Shown here: piece after piece, positions 1 through 9,156 of the stretch
Layout: every line of letters begins with the position of its first letter
Numbering within the stretch: position 1 is the stretch's first letter
Source: Citricoccus sp. K5
GTDB taxonomy: Bacteria; Actinomycetota; Actinomycetes; Actinomycetales; Micrococcaceae
Direction: 5' to 3'
Assembly (NCBI RefSeq): GCF_902506195.1
Contig: NZ_LR732817.1
Location: 947,147-1,011,146 of the forward strand
Length of the DNA stretch: 64,000 nt
Made by a program: the position numbers and the translations under genes
Notes under the pieces: generated by a model
Seen by the model: the letters and a program-made list of their open reading frames with translations, nothing else
Databases searched by the model: none
Told to the model about the DNA's origin: nothing

Positions 1-4
1 GCGG

Positions 5-1606
5 GTGCCGTACTACCTGACGACCGCCATCTCCTACCCGAACGGTGAGCCCCACATCGGGCACGCCTACGAGTTCGTCGGCACGGACGTGATGGCCCGG
101 TTCCAGCGGCTGGACGGCAAGGACGTGTACTTCCTGACCGGCACGGACGAGCACGGCCAGAAGATGCAGCAGACGGCCCAGGCCGAGGGCATCACCGCCC
201 TGGAGCTGGCCACCCGGAACTCGGCGGCGTTCAAGGCGGTCGACGACGAGGTGCTGGACATCTCCTATGACCGGTTCATCCGCACCACGGACGCCGATCA
301 CACCCCGGCGGTCCAGGAGATCTGGCGCCGCATGGAGGCCGCCGGAGACATCTACCTGGACCAGTACGCCGGCTGGTACTCCGTCCGGGACGAGTGCTTC
401 TTCGGCGAGGACGAGACCGAGGTCCGCGCGGACGGGAAGCGCTATGCCACCGAGACCGGCACCGAGGTGACGTGGACGGAGGAGGAGAGTTACTTCTTCC
501 GTCTGTCCCAGTACCAGGACCGGCTGCTCGAGCTGTACCGCACCCGGCCGGACTTCGCCGCTCCGCAGTCCCGGTTCAACGAGGTCATCCGCTTCGTCGA
601 GTCCGGCCTGGAGGACCTGTCCATCTCCCGGACCTCCTTTGACTGGGGGATCCCGGTACCGGCACCCGCCGAGGGCTCGGGTAACCGGCCCACGCAGGAC
701 CACGTCATGTACGTGTGGGTGGACGCCCTGACCAACTACCTCACCGGTGCCGGATTCCCGGAGGAGGACTCGGAGCAGTACCGCTTCTGGCCGGCCGATC
801 TGCACGTGATCGGCAAGGACATCTCGCGGTTCCACTGCATCTTCTGGCCGGCCTTCCTGATGAGTGCCGGACTCGAGCTGCCCCGGCGGGTCATGATCCA
901 CGGCTTCCTCAACAACAACGGCGAGAAGATGTCCAAGTCCCTGGGCAACGTGGTCGGCCCCGCGGAGTGGGTCGAGCACTACGGCCTGGACGCCGTGCGC
1001 TACTTCCTGCTGCGCGAGTTCCCCTTCGGGGCCGATGGCTCGTACAGCCACGAGGCCGTCGTCGGGCGCAAGAACGCGGACCTGGCCAACAACCTCGGGA
1101 ACCTCGCCCAGCGGTCCCTGTCCATGGTGGCCAAGAACCTGGACGGTGTGGTGCCACGGCCGGGGGAGTACACCGAGGCGGACCGTGCCCTGCTGGACGC
1201 GGCCGCCGGCCTGTTGGACACGGCCCGCGCGGACTACAGGGTGCAGGACTACCACCACGCCCTCGAGGTCACGTGGGGGCTGTTGGGTGATGCGAACGCC
1301 TACTTCGCAGAGCAGCAGCCCTGGGTGCTGCGCAAGACCGACCCCGCGCGGATGGCCACGGTGCTCTACGTGACCCTGGAGACCGTGCGTCGGGTGGCCC
1401 TGCTGGTGCAGCCGGTCATGCCCGGCTCCGCCGCGAAGCTGCTGGACCTCCTGGGTATCGCCCCCAGCGGCGACGCCGGCCGCACCGGTGCCTCGGGCGC
1501 CGGCCCGCGCTCCTTCGCGGCCTGGAACGAGGCCCTGGTGCCGGGCAGCTCCCTGCCCGCGCCCCAGCCGGTCTTCCCGCGGCACGAGGAGCCGGACGCC
1601 GGCTGA
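5..1606 (+). CDS. metG: Methionyl-tRNA synthetase
   Basis: Charges tRNA-Met with methionine in the cytoplasm. The class I signatures are present: PHIGHAYE near residue 17 (HIGH) and [10 protein letters not shown] near residue 303 (KMSKS). An anticodon-binding helical region follows, and the protein ends at residue 533, so it lacks the C-terminal tRNA-binding domain of the longer MetG form. The first in-frame start inside the window is the GTG at 5 ([14 protein letters not shown]). Homologues begin only a few residues before this motif, so the true start may lie just outside the window and the gene may be 5' partial. The next gene, leuB, has its own promoter, so no operon is implied. Confidence 0.95.
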   Translation: MPYYLTTAISYPNGEPHIGHAYEFVGTDVMARFQRLDGKDVYFLTGTDEHGQKMQQTAQAEGITALELATRNSAAFKAVDDEVLDISYDRFIRTTDADHTPAVQEIWRRMEAAGDIYLDQYAGWYSVRDECFFGEDETEVRADGKRYATETGTEVTWTEEESYFFRLSQYQDRLLELYRTRPDFAAPQSRFNEVIRFVESGLEDLSISRTSFDWGIPVPAPAEGSGNRPTQDHVMYVWVDALTNYLTGAGFPEEDSEQYRFWPADLHVIGKDISRFHCIFWPAFLMSAGLELPRRVMIHGFLNNNGEKMSKSLGNVVGPAEWVEHYGLDAVRYFLLREFPFGADGSYSHEAVVGRKNADLANNLGNLAQRSLSMVAKNLDGVVPRPGEYTEADRALLDAAAGLLDTARADYRVQDYHHALEVTWGLLGDANAYFAEQQPWVLRKTDPARMATVLYVTLETVRRVALLVQPVMPGSAAKLLDLLGIAPSGDAGRTGASGAGPRSFAAWNEALVPGSSLPAPQPVFPRHEEPDAG

Positions 1607-1612
1607 GGCCAT

Positions 1613-1647
1613 GTCCACCATGTGGACTGAACGACCACATGGTGGAC
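1613..1647. promoter_or_regulatory. Paired 15-bp palindromes upstream of leuB (candidate operator)
   Basis: The perfect dyad GTCCACCATGTGGAC (1613-1627) is followed by the near-perfect dyad GACCACATGGTGGAC (1633-1647). Their centres are 20 bp apart, about two helical turns. The outer arms also form a 13-bp inverted repeat (GTCCACCATGTGG with CCACATGGTGGAC). The pair sits just upstream of the TAGCCT -10 box of leuB, across the -20 to -55 region. A dimeric regulator binding on one face of the helix is the simplest reading. The motif differs from the IclR-type site upstream of leuC, so a second regulator is likely. The binding protein is unknown. Confidence 0.6.
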
Positions 1648-1666
1648 GCTCGGGAGGGCGTCGGCC

Positions 1667-1678
1667 TAGCCTGTCGCC
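1667..1678 (+). promoter_or_regulatory. leuB -10 box, leaderless start
   Basis: TAGCCT at 1667-1672 is followed by exactly six bases before the ATG at 1679. This spacing places the transcription start at or next to the start codon. No Shine-Dalgarno sequence is present, so the transcript is probably leaderless. Confidence 0.5.
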
Positions 1679-2803
1679 ATGGACACCACCGCCTCCGCCA
1701 CCGTTCCGTCTGCTGCCTCCACCGGGGTGGCCACCGCCCTGGACCTCGCCGTCATCGGCGGCGACGGGATCGGCCCGGAAGTCACCGCAGAGGCCCTCAA
1801 GGTCATGCGTGCGGCCACCGCTGCCTCCGGCGACGCCGAGATCAAGGCCACCGAGTACACCCTCGGCGCCGCCCATTGGCTCGCGACGGGGGAGACGCTC
1901 ACCGACGAGGCGCTCGAGCAGTTGCGAGGCCATGACGCCATCCTGTTCGGCGCCGTCGGGGCCGCCCCGAACGACATCCGGATCCCCTCCGGGCTGATCG
2001 AACGCGAGCTGCTGCTCAAGCTCCGGTTCTCACTCGATCACGGCGTGAACCTGCGCCCGTCTCGCCTCTACCCGGGCGTCCCGAGCCCGCTGGCCCACCC
2101 CGGGGACATCGACTTCGTGGTGGTCCGTGAGGGCACCGAAGGCCCCTATGTGGGCAACGGGGGTGCCATCCGGACCGGGACGGCGCAGGAGATCGCGACC
2201 GAGGTCTCCATCAACACCGCCTTCGGCGTGGAGCGCGTGGTTCGCCATGCCTTCGCCCTGGCCGCCACCCGTGATCGCCGCCATGTCACCCTGGTGCACA
2301 AGCACAACGTCCTGGTCCACGCCGGACACCTGTGGCGCCGAACCGTGGAGGCCGTGGCCGCCGAGCACCCGGACGTCACCCACGACTACATGCACGTCGA
2401 TGCCGCCACCATCTTCATGACCACGGACCCGGGGCGCTTCGACGTCATCGTGACGGACAACCTGTTCGGCGACATCCTCACGGATCTCGCCGCGGCTGTG
2501 ACCGGGGGCATCGGCCTGGCCGCCTCCGGCAATGTCAACATCTCCGGCACCGCGCCGTCCATGTTCGAGCCGGTCCACGGCTCCGCCCCGGACATCGCCG
2601 GCCAGCAGAAGGCCGACCCGACGGCAGCCATCCTCTCCGGCGCCCTCCTGCTCGAGCACGCGGGCCGCTCCGACGCCGCCCGCCGCATCAACGAGGCCGT
2701 GTACGCGGACATCGCCTCGCGCGGCGCGGCAATCGGTGGAGCCGACGGCGGGACCGTTCGGAGCACCTCCGAGATCGGCGACGCCATCGCCCGCTCCGTC
2801 TGA
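1679..2803 (+). CDS. leuB: 3-isopropylmalate dehydrogenase
   Basis: Oxidatively decarboxylates 3-isopropylmalate to 2-ketoisocaproate, the third step of leucine synthesis. The 374-residue protein has the isocitrate/isopropylmalate dehydrogenase fold: [10 protein letters not shown] near the N-terminus, the metal and substrate segment [14 protein letters not shown], and [17 protein letters not shown] in the C-terminal half. The ATG at 1679 is chosen because a TAGCCT -10 box lies six bases upstream and no ribosome-binding site exists. ilvE follows after about 45 bp with its own -10 box, so these branched-chain genes are adjacent but may be controlled separately. leuCD lie 17 kb away. Confidence 0.97.
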   Translation: MDTTASATVPSAASTGVATALDLAVIGGDGIGPEVTAEALKVMRAATAASGDAEIKATEYTLGAAHWLATGETLTDEALEQLRGHDAILFGAVGAAPNDIRIPSGLIERELLLKLRFSLDHGVNLRPSRLYPGVPSPLAHPGDIDFVVVREGTEGPYVGNGGAIRTGTAQEIATEVSINTAFGVERVVRHAFALAATRDRRHVTLVHKHNVLVHAGHLWRRTVEAVAAEHPDVTHDYMHVDAATIFMTTDPGRFDVIVTDNLFGDILTDLAAAVTGGIGLAASGNVNISGTAPSMFEPVHGSAPDIAGQQKADPTAAILSGALLLEHAGRSDAARRINEAVYADIASRGAAIGGADGGTVRSTSEIGDAIARSV

Positions 2804-2849
2804 GCCGGCGGGTTCTATGATGGATGCACCCGATGAGAAAGAAGTTGCC

Positions 2850-3980
2850 GTGACCATGGAATTCGCCCGCCACCCCCATCCCTCGCCGATCGCCGAGGAG
2901 CGGCGCCGGGAGATCCTGGTCAGCCCCGGCTTCGGACAGCACTTCACCGACCACATGGTCTCCATCGACTGGACCCGGGCGTCCGGGGATGCCGCCGCGG
3001 AGTCCTCGGCACCCCACAGCGGGGGAGAGTGGCATGATGCCCGCCTTGAGCCGTTCGGCCCGCTGTCCCTCTCACCGGCCGCCGCCGTGTTCCACTATGC
3101 CCAGGAGATCTTCGAGGGTCTCAAGGCCTACCGGCATGACGACGGCAGCGTGTGGACCTTCCGCCCGCAGGCCAATGCCGCACGGCTGAACCGTTCCGCC
3201 CGCCGCCTGGCGTTGCCGGAGCTGCCGGAGGAGGTCTTCCTGGAGGCGCTGCGCGTGCTGGTCTCCACGGATCAGTCCTGGGTCCCGGATGGCGACGGCC
3301 AATCGCTCTACCTGCGCCCCTTCATGATCGCCACCGAGGAGTTCCTCGGCGTGCGGCCGGCCAACGAGGTCGGCTTCAAGGTCATCGCCTCCCCGGCCGG
3401 CAACTACTTCGGCGGCGAGCTCAAGCCCGTGTCCATCTGGGTGTCCCGTGAGCTGGCCCGTGCCGGCCATGGCGGAACGGGGGCCGCCAAGTTCGGGGGC
3501 AACTACGCCGCGTCGCTGGCGGCTCAGCTTGAGGCCTCGGCCCACGGCTGCGACCAGGTCCTGTTCCTGGACCCGGTCCGGGACAACGCTGTCGAGGAAC
3601 TCGGCGGCATGAACGTCTTCTTCGTCTTCGCGGACGGCAGCCTGGTCACTCCGGAGCTGACCGGCACCATCCTGGAGGGTGTGACGCGCTCCTCTGTGCT
3701 CCAGTTGGGCCGGGATCGCGGCCTGAACGTGGTCGAGCGCTCCATCACCGTCGAGGAATGGCGCGCGGGAGTGGCCAGCGGGGAGATCACCGAGGTCTTC
3801 GCTTGCGGCACGGCCGCGGTCATCACCCCGATCGGCACCCTCGTGGACGGCGAGGACTCCTTCATGTCGCCGGAGATCGATCCGGCGACCTCGGTGGCGC
3901 TGGACATCCGCCGCGAACTGCTGGACCTGCAGACCGGCCACGGCGACGATCGGCACGGTTGGCTGCACCGGCTGGTGTGA
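2850..3980 (+). CDS. ilvE: Branched-chain amino acid aminotransferase
   Basis: PLP-dependent fold-type IV transaminase that makes leucine, isoleucine and valine from their keto acids with glutamate as donor. The PLP lysine lies in GAAKFGGNYAAS. The segment EELGGMNVFFVFADG and the C-terminal GTAAVITPIG phosphate-binding turn are typical of BCATs, and the length (376 residues) is normal. ATG codons at 2817 and 2820 lie inside the TATGAT -10 box (2816-2821), so they cannot be the start of a transcript from it. The GTG at 2850 has an AAAGAAG ribosome-binding site five bases upstream and is preferred. The ATG at 2856 is an alternative. Confidence 0.96.
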   Translation: MTMEFARHPHPSPIAEERRREILVSPGFGQHFTDHMVSIDWTRASGDAAAESSAPHSGGEWHDARLEPFGPLSLSPAAAVFHYAQEIFEGLKAYRHDDGSVWTFRPQANAARLNRSARRLALPELPEEVFLEALRVLVSTDQSWVPDGDGQSLYLRPFMIATEEFLGVRPANEVGFKVIASPAGNYFGGELKPVSIWVSRELARAGHGGTGAAKFGGNYAASLAAQLEASAHGCDQVLFLDPVRDNAVEELGGMNVFFVFADGSLVTPELTGTILEGVTRSSVLQLGRDRGLNVVERSITVEEWRAGVASGEITEVFACGTAAVITPIGTLVDGEDSFMSPEIDPATSVALDIRRELLDLQTGHGDDRHGWLHRLV

Positions 3981-4052
3981 TCCCGTGAGCGTGATCCGGC
4001 GGGCATGATCCGGCGGGCCGTCACACCGGCTGCACTGACTTAGGCTGGTGGC

Positions 4053-4856
4053 ATGCGCATTGCCCGATTTGTTGTAGACGCCGAACCACAGTACGGACTC
4101 GTCGAGGGGGAGGCGGAGAACCCCCAGGCGGACCCAGAGGACCTCGAGGTCGTGGTCCTCCATGGGGACCCGTTCTTCCAGGGCATCCAGCCGACCGCCA
4201 CGCGCCACCGCCTGGCGGACGTGCGTCTCGTGGCGCCCATCATTCCCCGGTCCAAGATCGTGGGCATCGGGCGCAACTGGGCGGACCACGCCTCCGAACT
4301 CGGCAACGCCGTCCCGGACAGCCCGCAGTTCTTCCTCAAGCCCAACACCTCCGTGGTGGGTCCGGGGGAGCCGGTCACCCTGCCGGCCTGGAGCGAGCAG
4401 ATCTCGTATGAGGCCGAGCTGGCCGTGGTTATCGGCACCATCTGCAAGGACGTCCCCGCCGAACGCGTGGACGATGTGGTCTTCGGCTACACGGTCGGCA
4501 ACGACCTCACCGCCCGGGACGCGCAGAAGTCCGATCTGCAGTGGGCCCGCGCCAAGGGCTTCGACGGCGCCTGCCCCCTCGGGCCATGGATCGAGACCGG
4601 CCTGACCAGTGCGGACACCGAGGACCTGGGCATCCGGATGGAACTGGACGGCGCCGTCGTCCAGGACGGCCGCACCTCGGACATGGTCTTCGGTGTGAAG
4701 GAGATCGTCTCCGCCGTCTCCCAGGCCTTCACCCTGCTCCCCGGTGACGTCATCCTCACCGGGACGCCGGCCGGCGTCGGGCTCGTGGAAGGCGGGCAGC
4801 GGACCGAGGCCACCGTGGAGGGCATCGGCACCCTCACCACGGTGTTCCGCCGCTGA
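4053..4856 (+). CDS. Fumarylacetoacetate hydrolase family protein
   Basis: Cytoplasmic metal-dependent enzyme of the FAH family, whose members cleave or decarboxylate acylpyruvates, fumarylpyruvate or 2-oxo-hept-ene-dioate. The 267-residue protein has a short N-terminal domain and the FAH core: VGIGRNWADHASELG, the metal-binding YEAELAVVIG, GNDLTARDAQ, and GDVILTGTPAGVG near the end. The substrate cannot be deduced. Oxaloacetate decarboxylase or acylpyruvase activity is common for this size class. The ATG at 4053 follows a TAGGCT -10 box by exactly six bases, indicating a leaderless message. The gene commonly lies near gltX in actinobacteria, as here. Confidence 0.85.
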   Translation: MRIARFVVDAEPQYGLVEGEAENPQADPEDLEVVVLHGDPFFQGIQPTATRHRLADVRLVAPIIPRSKIVGIGRNWADHASELGNAVPDSPQFFLKPNTSVVGPGEPVTLPAWSEQISYEAELAVVIGTICKDVPAERVDDVVFGYTVGNDLTARDAQKSDLQWARAKGFDGACPLGPWIETGLTSADTEDLGIRMELDGAVVQDGRTSDMVFGVKEIVSAVSQAFTLLPGDVILTGTPAGVGLVEGGQRTEATVEGIGTLTTVFRR

Positions 4857-4877
4857 CCTCCGGCTGACCCGTCAGGC

Positions 4878-4910
4878 AGCCGCGCCGGTGACCCACCGGC
4901 GCGGTTGCTT
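4878..4910 (+). terminator. Hairpin terminator after the FAH-family gene
   Basis: An 11-bp perfect GC-rich stem (CCGCGCCGGTG with CACCGGCGCGG, loop ACC) lies 20 bp after the stop codon and is followed by TTGCTT. The T tract is short, as is usual in high-GC actinobacteria. Confidence 0.7.
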
Positions 4911-4937
4911 GACGCATATCACACTCGGGTTCAGGAT
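4909..4937 (+). promoter_or_regulatory. cstA promoter with possible CRP-like half site
   Basis: TTGACG (4909-4914), a 17-bp spacer and CAGGAT (4932-4937) form a reasonable promoter about 50 bp before cstA. The spacer contains TGACGCATATCACA, which keeps TGA-N6-TCACA of the CRP/GlxR consensus TGTGA-N6-TCACA. cstA is CRP-controlled in enterobacteria; that it is so here is inference. Confidence 0.4.
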
Positions 4938-4988
4938 GGTTGCGGTCCGCGCGCCAGCGCACCACGCACCTGACCGAGGAGAACCCTT

Positions 4989-7247
4989 ATGAGTGACGCC
5001 AGTTCGGCCGCCACCGGCACGGAAACCGACCCAGACCCGGCGGTGGACCTGCCGCCGGTGGCCGTGGAGTCCAAGCCCCGATGGACCCCGCTGAAGATCG
5101 CGATCTGGGCGGCCATCGCCCTGCTGGGCGGCGTCGCGTGGGTCATGCTGGCCATCGTGCGCGGCGAGACCGTGAACGCGATCTGGTTCGTGTTCGCCGC
5201 CGTGTGTACCTACCTGATCTTCTACCGCTTCTACTCGAAATACGTCGAGCGCAAGATCACGAGGCCGGATGACCGCCGTGCCACCCCGGCCGAGTACAAG
5301 GCGGATGGCAAGGACTACGTGGCCACGGACCGCCGGGTCCTGTTCGGTCACCACTTCGCGGCGATCGCCGGTGCCGGCCCGCTCGTGGGTCCCGTGCTGG
5401 CCGCCCAGATGGGCTATCTCCCCGGCACCATCTGGATCATCGTCGGCGTGGTGCTGGCCGGTGCCGTGCAGGACTACCTCGTGCTGTTCTTCTCCACCCG
5501 CCGCGGCGGCCGGTCCCTGGGCCAGATGGCCCGGGACGAGCTGGGACGGGTCGGCGGCTACGCGGCCATCGTGGCCACGCTGCTGATCATGATCATCATC
5601 ACCGCGATCCTCGCGCTCGTGGTGGTCAACGCCCTGGGCGAGAGCCCGTGGGGCGTGTTCTCCGTGGGGATGACGATCCCGATCGCGCTGTTCATGGGGG
5701 TCTACCTCCGGTACCTGCGTCCGGGCCGCATCGCCGAGGTCTCCGTCATCGGCTTCGTGCTGCTCATGGTCGCCATCGTGGCCGGCGGCTGGGTGGCTGA
5801 GACGGAGTGGGGTGCCGCGATGTTCACCCTGGACCGCACCACCATCGCCTGGGGCATCATCATCTACGGCTTCATCGCCGCCGTGCTCCCCGTGTGGCTG
5901 CTCCTGGCCCCGCGCGACTACCTCTCCACGTTCATGAAGATCGGCGTCATCGTGCTCCTGGCCGTGGCGATCATCATCGTCCAGCCCGGCATCGAGGTGC
6001 CGGCCGTCAGCGAATTCGCCTCGCGGGATGACGGCCCGGTGTGGGGCGGTGCGCTGTTCCCGTTCCTGTTCGTCACCATCGCCTGTGGCGCGCTCTCCGG
6101 ATTCCATGCGCTCATCGCCTCCGGCACCACCCCGAAGATGATCGAGAAGGAGAAGCAGACCCGCTTCATCGGGTACGGCGGCATGCTGATGGAGTCCTTC
6201 GTGGCCATCATGGCGCTGGTGGCGGCCGTGTCGATCGACCGGGGGATCTACTTCGCCATGAACGCGCCGGAGGCCCTGACCGGCGGCACCGTGGAGGGAG
6301 CCGTGGCCTGGGTCAGCTCGCTGGGACTGGCCGGGGTGGACCTCACGCCGGAGATGCTCACCACGCTGGCCGGTCAGGTCGGTGAGGAGACGGTGGTGTC
6401 CCGGACGGGTGGCGCCCCCACCCTGGCGGTGGGCCTCGCCCTGATCATCGGCCAGTTGATCGGCGGAGCCGGCATGCTCGGCTTCTGGTACCACTTCGCC
6501 ATCATGTTCGAGGCGCTCTTCATCCTGACCGCCGTGGACGCCGGCACCCGCGTGGCCCGCTTCATGCTGCAGGATTCCATCGGCAATGTGGTGCCCCGCT
6601 TCAAGGACACCAGCTGGCGGGTCGGTGCCTGGTTGTGCACGGCCATCATGGTGGCCGGCTGGGGCGCCGTGCTGCTCATGGGCGTGGGGGACCCGCGAGG
6701 CGGGATCAACACCCTCTTCCCGCTGTTCGGCATCGCCAACCAGCTGCTGGCCGCCATCGCGCTGGCGGTGGTACTCACCATCGTGGCCCGACGCCGGACC
6801 TTCGGCTCGCTCTGGATCGTCGCCCTGCCGTTGGCGTTCATCACGGTGATCACCACCGTGGGCTCGTTGCAGAAGATCTTCTCGCCGGCGCCGGCAGTCG
6901 GGTACTGGGCTCAACACGTCCAGTTCCGGGACGCGCTGGCGGCGGGAGAGACGTCCCTGGGCGCCGCCCCGGACGTGGCCGCCATGGAGGCGATCGTGCG
7001 CAACTCCCTGATCCAGACCAGCCTGTCCGTGATCTTCCTGGTGCTGGCGATCGTGGTGATCGCCACGTCCGTCATCCGTACCGTCCAGGCCTTCCGGAGC
7101 ACCGAGGTCATCGACCATGCCGAACCGGACGTGCCGTCACGGATGTTCGCCCCGGCCGGGTTGTTCGCGACCCCGGAGGAGAAGGCGGTCCAGGCCCAGT
7201 GGGATGCGCTGCCGGAGGACCGCCGGCCCGTGCGGAGTGGGCACTGA
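4989..7247 (+). CDS. cstA: Carbon starvation protein CstA (pyruvate/peptide transporter)
   Basis: Large integral membrane protein of the CstA/BtsT family, linked to pyruvate and peptide uptake under carbon limitation. The 752 residues contain a short charged N-terminus, an APA-like core with many membrane segments starting near residue 40, and the family signatures FGHHFAAIAGAGPLVGPVLA, GALSGFHALIASGTTPK and LLPLFGIANQL-like (TLFPLFGIANQLLAA). The ATG at 4989 follows the GAGGAG ribosome-binding site. The stop codon overlaps the start of the following ybdD-like gene (ATGA), so the two are translationally coupled, as in E. coli cstA-ybdD. Confidence 0.95.
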   Translation: MSDASSAATGTETDPDPAVDLPPVAVESKPRWTPLKIAIWAAIALLGGVAWVMLAIVRGETVNAIWFVFAAVCTYLIFYRFYSKYVERKITRPDDRRATPAEYKADGKDYVATDRRVLFGHHFAAIAGAGPLVGPVLAAQMGYLPGTIWIIVGVVLAGAVQDYLVLFFSTRRGGRSLGQMARDELGRVGGYAAIVATLLIMIIITAILALVVVNALGESPWGVFSVGMTIPIALFMGVYLRYLRPGRIAEVSVIGFVLLMVAIVAGGWVAETEWGAAMFTLDRTTIAWGIIIYGFIAAVLPVWLLLAPRDYLSTFMKIGVIVLLAVAIIIVQPGIEVPAVSEFASRDDGPVWGGALFPFLFVTIACGALSGFHALIASGTTPKMIEKEKQTRFIGYGGMLMESFVAIMALVAAVSIDRGIYFAMNAPEALTGGTVEGAVAWVSSLGLAGVDLTPEMLTTLAGQVGEETVVSRTGGAPTLAVGLALIIGQLIGGAGMLGFWYHFAIMFEALFILTAVDAGTRVARFMLQDSIGNVVPRFKDTSWRVGAWLCTAIMVAGWGAVLLMGVGDPRGGINTLFPLFGIANQLLAAIALAVVLTIVARRRTFGSLWIVALPLAFITVITTVGSLQKIFSPAPAVGYWAQHVQFRDALAAGETSLGAAPDVAAMEAIVRNSLIQTSLSVIFLVLAIVVIATSVIRTVQAFRSTEVIDHAEPDVPSRMFAPAGLFATPEEKAVQAQWDALPEDRRPVRSGH

Positions 7248-7453
7248 TGCGCGGGTCGATGCAGCAGGCCCTGAAGCGGGGGTGGTCCTCCGCCGCCTGG
7301 TACGTCCGGGCGCTGCTGGGGGAGGACCGCTACCGGCAGTACGTGGAGCACCAGTCCCGGTCCCATCCGGGGACGGCGCCGCTGAGCGAGCGGGACTTCT
7401 GGCGGATGGTCTACCGGGAGCAGGACCTCAACCCCTCGGGACGGTGCTGCTGA
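7247..7453 (+). CDS. YbdD/YjiX family small protein (DUF466)
   Basis: A 68-residue cytoplasmic protein. The family partners CstA or BtsT transporters and is needed for pyruvate uptake by CstA in E. coli. Family features seen are WYVRALLGEDRYRQYVEH, the ERDFWRMVYREQD segment and a terminal cysteine pair (GRCC). The start ATG overlaps the cstA stop codon by one base, so the two proteins are made in step. No other function is suggested by the sequence. Confidence 0.9.
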   Translation: MRGSMQQALKRGWSSAAWYVRALLGEDRYRQYVEHQSRSHPGTAPLSERDFWRMVYREQDLNPSGRCC

Positions 7454-7498
7454 TCGGGAGCCGGTGATCGTACGCTGCTGACCGGGCGCCGGTGATCG
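7446..7498. repeat. Tandem 25-bp direct repeat after ybdD
   Basis: Two copies of a 25-bp unit (7446-7470 and 7474-7498) match at 23 of 25 positions with a 28-bp period. Each contains CCGGTGATCG. The first copy overlaps the last codons of the ybdD-like gene. No function is evident; it may be a local slippage duplication. Confidence 0.6.
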
Positions 7499-7579
7499 GG
7501 TCGGTGCAGATCGGGTTCGGAGCCCATGACGAGGAGGCGACGGGAACGCGGCGGGGGCCGCACTAGGATGGTGGCCATC

Positions 7580-9130
7580 ATGAGCCTTGAAACCCGACCG
7601 GCCCCCGCCGATGTTCCCGCTGTCCCCGCCGAGACGCCCGTCCGCGTCCGCTTCTGTCCCTCACCGACCGGAACCCCGCATGTCGGGCTGATCCGCACGG
7701 CCCTGTTCAACTGGGGTTGGGCGCGCCACACCGGCGGCAAGATGGTGTTCCGCATCGAGGACACCGACGCCAAGCGCGATTCCGAGGAGAGTTACCAGCA
7801 GCTGCTGGAGGCCATGGACTGGCTCGGCATCGACTGGGACGAGGGCGTGGAGGTCGGTGGACCGCACGGCCCGTACCGGCAGTCGCAGCGGGCTGACCTC
7901 TACCAGGAGGTCATCGCCAAGCTCCGGGACGCGGGCTACATCTACGAGGCCTTCTCCACGGCTGATGAGGTCGAGGCCCGGCACCGTGCCGCCGGCCGGG
8001 ACCCGAAGCTGGGCTATGACAATTTCGACCGCGAGCTGTCTGAAGAGCAGAAGCAGGCCTTCCGGGAGGAGGGCCGCCAGCCGGTGCTGCGCCTGCGCAT
8101 GCCGGACACGGACATCACCTTCACGGACACCGTCCGCGGTGAGATCACCTTCCGGGCGGGATCCGTCCCGGACTTCGTGGTGGTCCGGGCCGATGGGAAC
8201 CCGCTGTACACGCTGGTGAACCCCGTGGACGACGCCCTGATGGAGATCACCCATGTGCTGCGCGGTGAGGACCTGCTCTCCTCCACGCCCCGCCAGATCG
8301 CCCTCTACCGGGCCCTCTACGCGGTGGGTGTGGCCCGGTACATGCCGGAGTTCGGGCACCTGCCCTACGTCATGGGCGAGGGCAACAAGAAGCTGTCCAA
8401 GCGTGATCCGCAGTCGAACATCTTCCTGCACCGTGAGCGCGGCTTCATCCCCGAGGGGCTCATCAACTATCTGGCCCTGCTGGGCTGGTCCCTCTCCGCG
8501 GACGAGGACATCTTCACCCGCGAGCAGTTCATCGAGGCCTTCGACATCCACCAGGTGCTGGCCAACCCCGCCCGCTTCGACGAGAAGAAGGCCACGGCGA
8601 TCAACGGCACCCACATCCGGATGCTGGACGCCGCCGACTTCCGTGGCCGGCTGGTGCCCCACCTGCAGGCTGCGGGCCTGGTGGGAGAGTCCCTGACCGA
8701 TCGGGAGAACGTGATCCTCGACGCCGGCGCCCCCCTCGTCCAGGAGCGCGTCGCCCTCCTGGGGGAGGCCGTGGACATGCTCGCCTTCCTCTTCCAGCCG
8801 GACGCGGACATCAGGACGGCGGACGGAGCCCTGAAGGGCATGCCCGCCGACCTGCCGGCGGCCCTGGCCGCGGCCCGGGCCAGCCTGGACGGGATCGACG
8901 CCGGCTCGTGGACCGTCGAGTCCATCGAGGCTGCCCTGCGAGCCGCATTGATCGACGGCCTGGGGCTCAAGCCGCGGCAGGCCTTCGGCCCTGTGCGCAC
9001 CGCAGTGTCCGGCAAGAAGGTCTCACCGCCGTTGTTCGAGTCCCTGGAGATCCTGGGCAAGGACTCCACCCTGGCGCGCCTGGACCGGTTTGCGGCTGAA
9101 CAGGCAGGCCAGGCAGAGCCGGCAGAGTAG
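7580..9130 (+). CDS. gltX: Glutamyl-tRNA synthetase
   Basis: Class I synthetase. In actinobacteria the single GluRS is generally non-discriminating, loading glutamate on both tRNA-Glu and tRNA-Gln, with GatCAB converting the latter. Signatures are [20 protein letters not shown] (HIGH region), [16 protein letters not shown] and [10 protein letters not shown] (KMSKS variant). The ATG at 7580 (MSLETRPAP) is chosen. ATG 7568 and GTG 7571 lie in or next to the TAGGAT -10 box at 7564-7569. The tRNA-Gln and tRNA-Glu genes lie 1.6-1.8 kb downstream, just beyond an oppositely oriented permease. Confidence 0.96.
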   Translation: MSLETRPAPADVPAVPAETPVRVRFCPSPTGTPHVGLIRTALFNWGWARHTGGKMVFRIEDTDAKRDSEESYQQLLEAMDWLGIDWDEGVEVGGPHGPYRQSQRADLYQEVIAKLRDAGYIYEAFSTADEVEARHRAAGRDPKLGYDNFDRELSEEQKQAFREEGRQPVLRLRMPDTDITFTDTVRGEITFRAGSVPDFVVVRADGNPLYTLVNPVDDALMEITHVLRGEDLLSSTPRQIALYRALYAVGVARYMPEFGHLPYVMGEGNKKLSKRDPQSNIFLHRERGFIPEGLINYLALLGWSLSADEDIFTREQFIEAFDIHQVLANPARFDEKKATAINGTHIRMLDAADFRGRLVPHLQAAGLVGESLTDRENVILDAGAPLVQERVALLGEAVDMLAFLFQPDADIRTADGALKGMPADLPAALAAARASLDGIDAGSWTVESIEAALRAALIDGLGLKPRQAFGPVRTAVSGKKVSPPLFESLEILGKDSTLARLDRFAAEQAGQAEPAE

Positions 9131-9156
9131 CCGAGGGCGGCGGCAACGCCGGCGGC

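Noticed and set aside
2030-2965. Long minus-strand frames opposite leuB, ilvE, cstA, gltX, wecC and others
   Set aside because: High GC at third positions keeps antisense frames open. None has recognisable motifs or a start context, and all lie over well-supported genes.
4872-7118. 748-residue minus-strand frame opposite cstA
   Set aside because: It is composed of His, Asp, Gly and Arg repeats, as expected from the reverse of a membrane-protein gene; no family resemblance.
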